From: JBEBVQ01 sp964636205
GTDB taxonomy: Bacteria; Bacteroidota; Bacteroidia; Chitinophagales; Chitinophagaceae
Direction: 5' to 3'
Assembly: GCA_964636205.1 (NCBI GenBank)
Contig: CAZWPF010000001.1
Span: 1 to 64,000, forward strand
Length of the DNA stretch: 64,000 nucleotides
Part shown: positions 51,041 to 59,915 of the stretch, one piece after another
Position numbering within the stretch: position 1 is the stretch's first letter
Layout: each line of letters starts with the position of its first letter
Position numbers and translations under genes: made by a program
Notes under the pieces: generated by a model
Told to the model about the DNA's origin: nothing
The model's database searches: none
The model's input: only the letters and a program-made list of their open reading frames with translations

Positions 51041-51973
51041 ATGAATCGCCCTTATTTATCCATTGTCAGCCCAATATACAACGCAGAGAAAATTGCCGTC
51101 CGGCTGGTCAAAGAGATCACCCGGGTAGCTCAGGATATTACCGATGATTATGAGATCATTCTGGTTGAAGATGGTAGCCCAGACAAAAGCTGGAAGGTAT
51201 TGCAGGAAATTTCTGCAGCAAATCCTAAGGTCAGGAGTATCAAACTGAGTAAGAACTTCGGTCAGCACTACGCAATCACAGCGGGTTTGGACTTTGCTGA
51301 GGGAGAGTGGACAGTGGTGATGGACTGCGATTTGCAGGACCGACCGGAGGAAATTCCGAGAATGTTGGCCTACGCGAAGGAAAAGGATGCTAAAATTGTA
51401 CTTGGTCAGCGTAAGCTTCGCAATGATAGTAAGTTAAAAGTGTCGATGTCCAAATTGTTTTACGGCGTCTTGTCTTATCTTTCCGGCAGTCGTTGGGATC
51501 CTACTGTAGCGAATTTCGGACTTTATCATAGGGATGTGGTAAGTGCCATTAAGACACTTCGGGAACCAATCAGGTTTTTCCCTTCCATGGTGAAATGGGT
51601 GGGTTTCCATTGCGTTAAGATGGAGGTGAAGCACCAGGCTAGAGACGAGGGGAAATCGAATTATAATTTAAAAAAGCGCCTGAAACTGGCCTTAGATATT
51701 ATTCTGGCCAATTCCGATAAGCCGCTTCGGATAATCGTAAAAGCCGGATTTTTGATTTCCTTTATTTCATCTTTAATCGGACTTTTCTATCTGATAAAAT
51801 ATTTTTCCGGTGGGATCCGTGTAATGGGTTATACCAGTTTGATGATTTCAATTTGGCTGATCAGCGGTATGACATTCGTAGTTTTGGGTATAATTGGATT
51901 GTATATCGGGAAGATTTTTGAATCGGTAAAACACAGACCGATCTATATTGTTGAAGAGAAGATAAATGTCTAG
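51041..51973 (+). CDS. Polyprenyl-phosphate glycosyltransferase (ArnC/GtrB-like GT2)
   Basis: A 310-residue membrane GT2 enzyme. The catalytic domain has EDGSPD (43-48), NFGQHYAITAGLD (72-84) and DCDLQDRPEEI (95-105), typical of dolichol- or undecaprenyl-phosphate sugar synthases. Two C-terminal membrane helices (about 234-254 and 265-290) match GtrB, ArnC and DPMS. These enzymes attach one sugar to undecaprenyl phosphate on the cytoplasmic face for later flipping. The formyltransferase gene overlaps its end by 8 bases, which argues that it handles a formylated sugar, as ArnC does. Confidence 0.92.
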   Translation: MNRPYLSIVSPIYNAEKIAVRLVKEITRVAQDITDDYEIILVEDGSPDKSWKVLQEISAANPKVRSIKLSKNFGQHYAITAGLDFAEGEWTVVMDCDLQDRPEEIPRMLAYAKEKDAKIVLGQRKLRNDSKLKVSMSKLFYGVLSYLSGSRWDPTVANFGLYHRDVVSAIKTLREPIRFFPSMVKWVGFHCVKMEVKHQARDEGKSNYNLKKRLKLALDIILANSDKPLRIIVKAGFLISFISSLIGLFYLIKYFSGGIRVMGYTSLMISIWLISGMTFVVLGIIGLYIGKIFESVKHRPIYIVEEKINV

Positions 51974-52844
51974 CATGCTGAAGCTCTATTTGATGGGGTT
52001 GAAAGGACTGCGTGTCCTGGAAAATATAGTATCCGAATTTGGATCCGAAGTAATTGCTGCGGTTGTATGTTCCCGAGATACCAGTATCCAAAAGGACTAC
52101 TACGATGAGATGAGCGAACTTTGCAATAAGCACGGTATTTTATTTTATAATAGAAAGGAAGAGCAAGCAGTAAATTGTGATTATTCTGTGGCGATTGGAT
52201 GGAGATGGCTGATTGCAGATTATCAGCGGTTGATTGTTTTTCACGATTCCATTTTGCCTGCTTACAGAGGATTCAATCCATTGGTAACCGCTCTTATTAA
52301 AGGGGATGATAAAATTGGCGTTACCGCTTTGTGGGCGAATGCTGCGTACGACGCAGGTGATATTATATTCCAGGCAGCAAGGGAAATCAGTTACCCGATA
52401 AAAATTGCAGATGCCATAGAATTGGTAACTACTTGCTACGTGGAATTAGCCTTGAGGGTTTGCGAGCACATCAAGTCGGGTCAGGTGCTACCGGCAAACC
52501 CACAGGATCATTCAGCTGCCAGCTATAGTATCTGGAGAGATAACGAAGATTATCGAATCAATTGGGATGATTCGGCGGATAATATCTGCAGATTTATTGA
52601 TGCGGTTGGTTTTCCCTATAACGGCGCAGTGAGTTTCGTCGGCGATGAAGAGGTAAAGATATTGGATGCGATGGTAGTTGAAGATTTTCCGATTGTCAAT
52701 CGTACAGCCGGCAAGGTTTTTCAATTAGGTGAAGATAATTCAGTGGATGTAATCTGTGGTAAGGGAATGCTCCGACTCACCACCATAAAGGACAAATCGG
52801 GGAATGATTTTAAATTAAAAAGTTTGCGTACAAGGTTTAAATAG
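51966..52844 (+). CDS. Sugar N-formyltransferase family protein
   Basis: A 292-residue protein of the formyltransferase family, related to methionyl-tRNA formyltransferase, the ArnA N-terminal domain and nucleotide-sugar N-formyltransferases. The core has HDSILPAYRGFNP (93-105, with His93) and ALWANAAYDAGD (121-132, with Asp129). The usual Asn two residues before the His is Val91 here, so the standard Asn-His-Asp triad is incomplete. The C-terminal part resembles the Fmt C-terminal beta domain. Its place between an ArnC-like GT and a WecE-type aminotransferase suggests formylation of a 4-amino-4-deoxy sugar with formyl-THF. Confidence 0.85.
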   Translation: MSSMLKLYLMGLKGLRVLENIVSEFGSEVIAAVVCSRDTSIQKDYYDEMSELCNKHGILFYNRKEEQAVNCDYSVAIGWRWLIADYQRLIVFHDSILPAYRGFNPLVTALIKGDDKIGVTALWANAAYDAGDIIFQAAREISYPIKIADAIELVTTCYVELALRVCEHIKSGQVLPANPQDHSAASYSIWRDNEDYRINWDDSADNICRFIDAVGFPYNGAVSFVGDEEVKILDAMVVEDFPIVNRTAGKVFQLGEDNSVDVICGKGMLRLTTIKDKSGNDFKLKSLRTRFK

Positions 52845-52861
52845 TAGTCGGGTAAAATACC

Positions 52862-54007
52862 ATGAAACAATTTCAGATTCCATTCAACAAGCCCTTTTTA
52901 ACGGGTAACGAAACCAAATATATTCAGGAAGCAGTTGCCTCCGGTAAGATTTCCGGAGACGGCTTATTCACGAAGAAATGCCATGAATATTTTGAAACCA
53001 AATTCGGATTTAAAAAAGTTCTGTTGACAACATCCTGCACGGATGCCTTGGAAATGGCAGCCATTCTGCTCGATATTCAACCCGGCGACGAGGTGATTAT
53101 CCCTTCATTTACCTTTGTCTCCACGGCAAACGCATTTGCACTTAGAGGTGCGACCATTGTATTTGCTGACAGCAATCAATTCAATCCGAATATGGATTGT
53201 GAAGGACTGGAATCATTAATAACAGAGCGAACCAAGGCAATCGTTCCGGTGCACTATGCCGGCATCAGCTGTGACATGGGTCGGTTGAAGCAACTGGCAG
53301 ATAAATACAATCTGTATATTGTTGAAGATGCAGCTCAGGCTATAGATTCCTATTATACAGACAAGGATGGGAAGAGATATCCGCTGGGTAGTATAGGGCA
53401 TCTCGCAGCGTTTTCATTTCACGAAACTAAGAATGTAATTTCCGGGGAAGGCGGAATGCTGGCGATCAACGACGAGCGTTTTAAAACCCGAGCGGAAATT
53501 ATTCGCGAGAAGGGTACAAACAGAAGCGCATTCTTTAGAGGAGAAGTAGATAAATATGGTTGGGTAGATATCGGATCATCCTTCCTCCCCTCCGATGTTA
53601 TTGCAGCATTTTTATATGCACAATTGGAGAATCTGGATACCATTCAACAAAAGAGAAAGAAAATCTGGGAGCAATACTGGGATGGATTTCAAGATGCTGC
53701 GAGAATGGGAAAGTTTAAGCTGCCACAGATCCCAGACTACGCAACCAATAACGGACATATGTTCTATCTCGTGATGAACGATCTGGAACAGCGTAATCAC
53801 TACATTGAGGAATGCAAGAAGAGGAACATCCATTCTGTATTCCACTACATCTCACTGCATAAAAGTAGCTTTTATGCAGATAAGCACGACGGCAGAGAAC
53901 TGCCGATGTCGGATCACTATACAGATTCACTGGTGAGATTGCCTTTTTACTACGATCTGACAGAACAAGAAATCGAGTATATTATTTCTTCTATTAATGC
54001 TATCTAA
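52862..54007 (+). CDS. wecE: dTDP-4-amino-4,6-dideoxygalactose transaminase (WecE-like)
   Basis: A PLP aminotransferase of the DegT/DnrJ/EryC1/StrS family, 381 residues. PLP lysine Lys190 is in SFHETKN and Asp156 in VEDAAQA. Several blocks match E. coli WecE/RffA closely: LDIQPGDEVI, FVSTANAFALRGA, REKGTNRSAFFRGEVDKY and DIGSS. WecE makes dTDP-Fuc4N from dTDP-4-keto-6-deoxyglucose. The dTDP-glucose enzymes RmlA and RmlB are not in the window and must lie elsewhere. With the neighbouring formyltransferase, dTDP-Fuc4NFo is a plausible product. The GT-C-like gene begins 3 bases after its stop. Confidence 0.92.
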   Translation: MKQFQIPFNKPFLTGNETKYIQEAVASGKISGDGLFTKKCHEYFETKFGFKKVLLTTSCTDALEMAAILLDIQPGDEVIIPSFTFVSTANAFALRGATIVFADSNQFNPNMDCEGLESLITERTKAIVPVHYAGISCDMGRLKQLADKYNLYIVEDAAQAIDSYYTDKDGKRYPLGSIGHLAAFSFHETKNVISGEGGMLAINDERFKTRAEIIREKGTNRSAFFRGEVDKYGWVDIGSSFLPSDVIAAFLYAQLENLDTIQQKRKKIWEQYWDGFQDAARMGKFKLPQIPDYATNNGHMFYLVMNDLEQRNHYIEECKKRNIHSVFHYISLHKSSFYADKHDGRELPMSDHYTDSLVRLPFYYDLTEQEIEYIISSINAI

Positions 54008-54010
54008 TTT

Positions 54011-55924
54011 ATGATCGACTTAGCGCTGATTCTTAATAGCTGGTTAGCGATATTATTACTTATCGGAGGATTTTATTCAATTGGCTATGTGGTAGGACTC
54101 AGCGCGAAAGCTCGGTTTGCCTCTATATGGCAGGCATCTTACGTGCGTGTGCTGCTAGGAATGGTAGTAACAATCGGACTCTACGCCAGTTTTAAAACGG
54201 GAGGGTGGACGATTATGTTACCCCTACCGGTGTTGGCGTGGATCGTCGCTCGAAATCAAAAGAGTAGTGATGTCGCAATTTCCTGGCCGGTCAAGCAGTT
54301 CGTCAAGGTAGGTGTTTTTGTTCTCCTGGCAATCCTAATATTTACTTGTTACTACGGGCTGCCGTTCATCCCCAGAGACGGTCAATATTTCTATCCTTTT
54401 AGTGATATACCCTTCTATGCCCGGATGGCAGAGTATCTGAACTATTTTGGAAATGAGAACATGAGGGTAGATTATCTCTATCCCGATCGTCATTCCATAG
54501 AGCCTTATCATTATGGGGATATCTGGTTGATCGCTTTTGTCAGCTTCCTCACCGGCATGAATTCGATTACCGCGGCTATAGTGGTGGCCAATCCTTTATT
54601 GGCGGTAGTCTTCACCTTGGGCGGATTGGCTTGTATCGACAGACTGTTTCCTGAAGGTAAAATCAAAAACCGTTTATTGATAGTCGGGATATTTGTTGGA
54701 TTCGTTGGGGGATTCTCTGCTCTTATGCCTGGATTCTTGTTTCCCAACCGGGTGGATACTTTTGCTTATTCCATAGCAAGCTATCCCAAGTTGTTCTGGT
54801 TTGGGTGTATGATTCCGTTTATTCTGCTTGCGGCATATGAGAAAAATATCTTGCAGGTATTCACACTTGCGCTAATAGTCGGACTAAGTTTCATAAATGT
54901 GTTGCCAACAGTGGTAGCGGGCACAGGATTGTGGATTGTAGGATACTTATTCTTCCAAAAGCCCGGATGGCGCCCGTTGATAAAATTGGTGTTGATCGGC
55001 GTGCCGGTAGGGCTGTTTGTGTTGTTGCTGTATCAATTGGGGAAGAACCCGGAAGGAGTGACCATTTATAAGAATTCCTATAAAGCGGCGGATATCCGTA
55101 CTTCTATAAATATTTTTATCGGAAGTGTTTTACAACTTCTGACCTATTCTCCAGCCTTCATCATTTTATTGCTTCTTTTTATAAAAAAGGAATTCAGAGC
55201 GCGCTTCTCCGGGCAAATCAGTGCGATATGGATGTCGGTTGCTTTGATTGTATCGGGTATGGTCTGTTGGGCAGTGCTCAATAGGACCACTGCGGAATCG
55301 GTACAGTTCTTCCACAATATGTTTACCGTGGTTTGCGGTTTACTATCATTCTTCGTGTACAGCCTGCTAATTTTCTATGGCCGGAAAAGCTATTTGATAG
55401 GCACCGGAATAATACTATTATTACTCGCTCTCTATCCAAATCGAAAGTTTGATTTTCAGATACGACAGATACCAATCGATGAGCAACAGCAACTGACCGA
55501 TTTTGTCAAACAAGTGGATCAACCGGTTTTTGCCCATTACAATCTTCCTTCGGAATACACTAAAAACTATTTTGCATCCAATACCGTAGTAGCTGTACCG
55601 TTTATTAACCTGGCAATGGAAATTCCGAGGTATGCAAATTATTCTTTGAATATACCTTTTGTTTTATTGGATACTAATTCATTTCAATATCCCTTTATTA
55701 AGACTCAAGTAGAGTGGGCTCCCATCTCATATTATATTAGGAAGAATGGATTTGAGGCCATGGATCCTGATTCAGTGATGCTACAATTTATGAAGGAGTA
55801 TAAAATTCCTTTTCTTTGTGTACCTGCTAGGGTTTCTATTCCTGAAAATTTGGCAACCTTATTCGTAGATTCTCTTTACGCACCAAGTATCGGTTGGACT
55901 GTTTATAGGTGCAGTACAAATTAA
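54011..55924 (+). CDS. Polytopic membrane protein, GT-C/ArnT-like
   Basis: A 637-residue protein with about 11-12 membrane helices in the first ~475 residues, then a ~150-residue soluble C-terminal domain. The first large loop after the early helices has SDIPFYARMAEYLN (131-144), whose Asp132 fits the acidic residue of GT-C enzymes, followed by EPYHYGDIWL (164-173). GT-C enzymes use lipid-phosphate sugars as donors outside the inner membrane. I do not recognise a named family. It is the tightly linked fourth gene of the formamido-sugar module, so it may transfer the lipid-linked sugar made by the ArnC-like enzyme. Confidence 0.7.
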   Translation: MIDLALILNSWLAILLLIGGFYSIGYVVGLSAKARFASIWQASYVRVLLGMVVTIGLYASFKTGGWTIMLPLPVLAWIVARNQKSSDVAISWPVKQFVKVGVFVLLAILIFTCYYGLPFIPRDGQYFYPFSDIPFYARMAEYLNYFGNENMRVDYLYPDRHSIEPYHYGDIWLIAFVSFLTGMNSITAAIVVANPLLAVVFTLGGLACIDRLFPEGKIKNRLLIVGIFVGFVGGFSALMPGFLFPNRVDTFAYSIASYPKLFWFGCMIPFILLAAYEKNILQVFTLALIVGLSFINVLPTVVAGTGLWIVGYLFFQKPGWRPLIKLVLIGVPVGLFVLLLYQLGKNPEGVTIYKNSYKAADIRTSINIFIGSVLQLLTYSPAFIILLLLFIKKEFRARFSGQISAIWMSVALIVSGMVCWAVLNRTTAESVQFFHNMFTVVCGLLSFFVYSLLIFYGRKSYLIGTGIILLLLALYPNRKFDFQIRQIPIDEQQQLTDFVKQVDQPVFAHYNLPSEYTKNYFASNTVVAVPFINLAMEIPRYANYSLNIPFVLLDTNSFQYPFIKTQVEWAPISYYIRKNGFEAMDPDSVMLQFMKEYKIPFLCVPARVSIPENLATLFVDSLYAPSIGWTVYRCSTN

Positions 55925-55999
55925 GAGGGGCAGGTTTCGTTCAGCTAATAACATTTGCGGCTGAATGGATTTACAGGTATAAAAACCGTTAAGGTCGCG

Positions 56000-57091
56000 A
56001 TGGGTACTCTAAGATTTTTATTGGCATTAGCGGTAGTGATAGTTCATAGTTCTCCTATCATGGGTCTGACGCTATTGCCGGGGCCTGTCGCGGTGAGAGC
56101 ATTTTATATCATTTCCGGGTTCTTGATCGCCATGGTAATCTCGAGGAAGTATCAATATCTCGATCGTTCCTATTACTATTTTTTATCCAATCGTTTCTAT
56201 CGACTATATCCTCTTTACATTACGATAGTCATACTCACGGTTTTGCTGAGCATCGGCTATGGTTTATTTTTAGGTGACTGGGGAAAACTGCAGTATTACA
56301 TCAACCATTATCAAGCCTCGCCACAGAGCCTTCCTTCCCTTATGGTAGTAATGCTGACGAATTTTACCGTAGTAGGTCAGGATATCATGACCTTCCTGAG
56401 CATTGATCCGGACTCGGGTAAGTTGTTGTTTCATCGAATGCAAGACCGGCCGGTACTGCAAGAATTGTTACTCATCCCAATTGCGTGGACAGTAGCCGTT
56501 GAATTTTATTTTTACCTCGTTGCCCCGTTTTTTGTAACAAAGACCATCAAAACTATCCTCACTATTTTAGTCTCGGTGCTTGTTTTCCGATACATATTAA
56601 TGGTTACAGGTGCAGCGCCGGATTCCTTTGCAATTTACCGTTTTGCGCCAACTGAAATTTACTGGTTTTTATTGGGTGTGTTATGTTATCGGCTGCCATT
56701 TCCGGCATTTTTGAAATCGAGACAATTTGCCTATGGTGTTTTGGTATTGATGATCGTATTTATGGTGGCATACAATCATTTATCCTGGGCAAATGATTGG
56801 AAAAATATAATTGTTTACGCAATTACTTTTATTTCCTTACCTGCGCTTTTTGCGCATGTTTCCAAAATGAGGATCGATAAAAACTTGGGAGAATTGTGTT
56901 ACCCGATGTACTTGGTTCATGCATTTGTACTTTTGATTGTCGGAGCTAATTCCTTCCCCAAATCTTGGGGCACAGGAATTCCTACCGTGTTGTTAACCAT
57001 AATCCTTTCTATTTTGCTTAATAAGTTGCTATTGGTACCAATAGAAAAATGGCGACAAAAAAGATTGCCGCCATTGAAACAAGCTAATTAA
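56000..57091 (+). CDS. Acyltransferase family 3 (OafA/YrhL-like) membrane protein
   Basis: An inner-membrane acyltransferase of 363 residues with about ten membrane helices. It opens with TLRFLLALAVVIVHS, whose His16 is the conserved catalytic-type histidine. FLSNRFYRLYPLY follows near 48-60, with the conserved Arg-x-x-Arg. These proteins O-acetylate or acylate surface glycans. The ATG at 56000 is preferred over a TTG at 55955, because homologues start right before the RFLLALAV helix. It closes the locus, and is convergent with gltX 9 bases later. Confidence 0.9.
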   Translation: MGTLRFLLALAVVIVHSSPIMGLTLLPGPVAVRAFYIISGFLIAMVISRKYQYLDRSYYYFLSNRFYRLYPLYITIVILTVLLSIGYGLFLGDWGKLQYYINHYQASPQSLPSLMVVMLTNFTVVGQDIMTFLSIDPDSGKLLFHRMQDRPVLQELLLIPIAWTVAVEFYFYLVAPFFVTKTIKTILTILVSVLVFRYILMVTGAAPDSFAIYRFAPTEIYWFLLGVLCYRLPFPAFLKSRQFAYGVLVLMIVFMVAYNHLSWANDWKNIIVYAITFISLPALFAHVSKMRIDKNLGELCYPMYLVHAFVLLIVGANSFPKSWGTGIPTVLLTIILSILLNKLLLVPIEKWRQKRLPPLKQAN

Positions 57092-57100
57092 TTTACTATT

Positions 57101-58606
57101 TTATCCGCGTTTGCAGAATTTTTGAATTCTACGAATTACAGCGTCCTTACCAATAATACCGGCGATGTCAAATACACCCGGACCAAATTTACCCCCCACT
57201 AACATAATTCTGAGCGGTAGCATTACCGAGCCTTTTTTTAAACCACTGGTTTGTAAAATATCGTTGAAACTTTGTTCTGCCGATGTGGCATTGAATTCAG
57301 TAATCTGAGCGATTGCATTGATCCAATCGTTAAAAAACTGATTGATGGAATCATTCCACTTTTCCATCAGAGCAGCCTCATCCACAGATTCCGGATCGCG
57401 GAAGAAGAAATAACTTTGGTCCCAGAAATCGCTCATTAACGAACAACGTTCCTTGATAAGGGGTACAACCCGGGATAGTATCTCCTCATCTACTGCTCCC
57501 GTTTGCTTTTCGATATAGGGTTTCACCAACGGAATCAGTTCGTTATCCGGCGTCTTCATCAGATACTGATGATTGAACCATTTAGCCTTTTCATAGTCGA
57601 ATTTCGCCCCGCCTTTGCTCACGCGCTCCAGCGTAAACACCTCAGCTAGTTCTTCAAGTGTAAAAAACTCACGATTGTTTTCATCATGCCAACCCAACAT
57701 CGCCAGCATATTGACAAATGCTTCAGGAAGAAATCCTTTTTCCTTAAATCCTTCCATTGTTGCTCCGGTAGCATCTGTCCAACTCAACGGAAACACCGGA
57801 AATCCTAATCGCTCACCATCTCTTTTGCTGAGCTTACCATTTCCATCAGGTTTCAAAATCAAAGGAAGGTGCACCCATTTCGGCATTTTATCTTTCCAGC
57901 CAAGGTATTCCCATAAAAGCAGATGTACCGGTGCACTGGGTAGCCATTCTTCTCCGCGGAATGCATGGGTTATCTCCATCAGATAATCATCCACCACCAC
58001 AGCCAAGTGATAGGTAGGCATTCCATCTGCTTTGAGTAATACTTTATCATCGACGACCGAAGTGTCATAACTAATATGTCCGCGAATCAAATCAGTGAAG
58101 CTTACAGTTTGACCCGGTTCCATCTTGATCCGAATAACATAAGGTACTCCTTCCTGAATCAGCTGGTTTACTTCTGCTTCGGGCAACGCAAGGGAATTGC
58201 GCATCTTCATTCTTATGGTATGATCGTATTGCTGATTAGCCTGAGAAGCCCGCATCGCGTTCAATTCTTCCGGAGTATCGAATGCATAGTAAGCACGGCC
58301 GTCGGCAACTAGCTGTTCGGCATATTGAGTATAAATCGTTTTTCGTTCACTTTGGCGATATGGTGCAAAAGGTCCACCTACGGCTGGACTTTCGTCCGGG
58401 ATAATACCACACCATTCCAGACATTGCAGGATATAGGATTCTGCTCCCGGTACCAGCCTGGTTTGATCTGTATCTTCAATACGAAGCACAAATTTACCTC
58501 CTTTGCTACGTGCAAAAAGATAATTGAATAAAGCGGTGCGAACACCCCCTAAATGCAGTCCACCGGTAGGACTGGGAGCGAAACGGGTACGTACAATTCT
58601 GTTCAT
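57101..58606 (-). CDS. gltX: Glutamyl-tRNA synthetase
   Basis: Class I aminoacyl-tRNA synthetase of 501 residues that charges tRNA-Glu. The HIGH-type motif is PSPTGGLHLGG (11-21) and the KMSKS-type motif is KLSKR (258-262). The catalytic blocks LRIEDTDQTR (41-50) and AFRGEEWLPSAPVH (215-228) are present, and the helical anticodon-binding domain fills the C terminus. Whether it also charges tRNA-Gln cannot be told. A TACCTTTG box lies 5 bases before the start codon, so the transcript is likely almost leaderless. Confidence 0.96.
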   Translation of the reverse strand: MNRIVRTRFAPSPTGGLHLGGVRTALFNYLFARSKGGKFVLRIEDTDQTRLVPGAESYILQCLEWCGIIPDESPAVGGPFAPYRQSERKTIYTQYAEQLVADGRAYYAFDTPEELNAMRASQANQQYDHTIRMKMRNSLALPEAEVNQLIQEGVPYVIRIKMEPGQTVSFTDLIRGHISYDTSVVDDKVLLKADGMPTYHLAVVVDDYLMEITHAFRGEEWLPSAPVHLLLWEYLGWKDKMPKWVHLPLILKPDGNGKLSKRDGERLGFPVFPLSWTDATGATMEGFKEKGFLPEAFVNMLAMLGWHDENNREFFTLEELAEVFTLERVSKGGAKFDYEKAKWFNHQYLMKTPDNELIPLVKPYIEKQTGAVDEEILSRVVPLIKERCSLMSDFWDQSYFFFRDPESVDEAALMEKWNDSINQFFNDWINAIAQITEFNATSAEQSFNDILQTSGLKKGSVMLPLRIMLVGGKFGPGVFDIAGIIGKDAVIRRIQKFCKRG

Positions 58607-58610
58607 CTTA

Positions 58611-58618
58611 CAAAGGTA
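58611..58618 (-). promoter_or_regulatory. -7 box of gltX
   Basis: On the minus strand this reads TACCTTTG, matching TAnnTTTG, 5 bases upstream of the ATG. The same TACCTTTG sequence is used before the wza-like gene. No -33 element is obvious. Confidence 0.5.
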
Positions 58619-58946
58619 AATAGATTGTTGGTTCGATTTAATTTTCTCCTGAGTTGGTATGAGTAGTTATGAATGAAATTTCAATGTGCAAATCTCGGAC
58701 TTTAGACCACAATTCGGTAAAATATCACCACAGTTGCACCATCCCCCCCCGGAATTGTTTGGGTGAATAAAAAAATATATGAATCGCCTTAAAGTCTATA
58801 AGTGGTGCACTGTTGATGGGGTATATATGTTCATTCTTTCTAGCTGGCGCCGCGATTAAGCTCTAAAGGTTTTCAGCAGATGAATGGCATGGTGTTTTAG
58901 CCTTTTCGGGCGAGAGAGTGTCCTTTTTACCCTATTCCGGAAGCAG
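58619..58946. other. Intergenic region with a C8 tract
   Basis: About 330 bases between gltX (divergent) and the transglutaminase-like gene. It holds a run of eight cytosines (58743-58750) and A/T-rich stretches. I see no gene, terminator or clear TAnnTTTG box on the plus strand. An upstream in-frame ATG (58884) for the next gene lies inside it. Confidence 0.5.
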
Positions 58947-59789
58947 ATGAACCCATTTCTTAAAATTCGTGGTTTGGTTTTGTGTGTCTTGGCAGTCGCC
59001 TTATTTCTATTGAGCATTTGGCCTGCTAAAGAGTACCTTCCTACTATCGCGCCAATAAGTGAGGATTTATTCGATCCTATATTGGTAGGCAGGGTGCAAT
59101 CTGTGGATCAATTGTTGAATTACACGGATAGTATAGCGCACGCAAAGCAAATTCCATTAAAAAGTGCAGCCTATTGGGATGAGATGGCTACGGTACTTCG
59201 ATATCGTTTTTACCATGGATATGCGAATTATGATTTATCGGAAAACTGGATAGCTTTTTTGAGCGGACAGTTGTTTTGGTATCATCTAAAGGCTATTGTA
59301 ATACCCGATGATATTTTGAAACACCCGATGGCGGCTTGCAGTCAGCAAAGTATAGTTTTGATGGAATGCATGAAGCGCAGGGGTGTGCCATTTCGCGCTG
59401 TGAAATTTGCTCGCCATTATGCTGTGGAAGCGCAGATAGATGGAGGATGGAAGTACTTTGATACAAATCTTGAACCTATTTTATCGGTTCCTCGTCAATC
59501 TTTTGAAACGTATTATTCTACCGGAGAATGGGAAAGGATGTATGCACATCGGATAGAACCGTTGCGGTCGGCTTTCGTGCTAAAATTTACCGGCTATAGT
59601 GAGGAGTCGGTGGCTCCTGCTCCCAATGCTACCTTATTTCATCAAATTACCGGATTCATTTCTAAGACACTCTGGCTGGTTCCATTGATTATATTCTTTG
59701 CCCTCAATAGAACCAGGTTACGTAATGAGTTCTCAAGGGGATTGGGGAGTCGCCAGGTGTACCAGGGCGGAGTTTATCTGAACACTTGA
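58947..59789 (+). CDS. Membrane-anchored transglutaminase-like protein
   Basis: A 280-residue protein with an N-terminal membrane helix (about 8-25) and a C-terminal one (near 240-255). The segment between them has a Cys-His-Asp triad typical of transglutaminase-like enzymes: Cys131 in MAACSQQS, His157 in FARHYAVEAQI and Asp172 in YFDTN. All three spacings fit the fold. Such domains usually act as proteases or amidases rather than cross-linkers in bacteria. I chose the ATG at 58947 because it begins just before the helix; an ATG at 58884 would add 21 residues. The substrate is unknown. Confidence 0.78.
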   Translation: MNPFLKIRGLVLCVLAVALFLLSIWPAKEYLPTIAPISEDLFDPILVGRVQSVDQLLNYTDSIAHAKQIPLKSAAYWDEMATVLRYRFYHGYANYDLSENWIAFLSGQLFWYHLKAIVIPDDILKHPMAACSQQSIVLMECMKRRGVPFRAVKFARHYAVEAQIDGGWKYFDTNLEPILSVPRQSFETYYSTGEWERMYAHRIEPLRSAFVLKFTGYSEESVAPAPNATLFHQITGFISKTLWLVPLIIFFALNRTRLRNEFSRGLGSRQVYQGGVYLNT

Positions 59790-59915
59790 TTGCATAGGAT
59801 TCAGCTCTACTGTTAAAATATCTAAAATTCTCTTTCTCTTTACTGCTTCCAACTCAGGGAAAGGACTATTTTTAGGGGATAAATGATGTTCTAAGCCTAC
59901 CAGCTATCTAAATCC

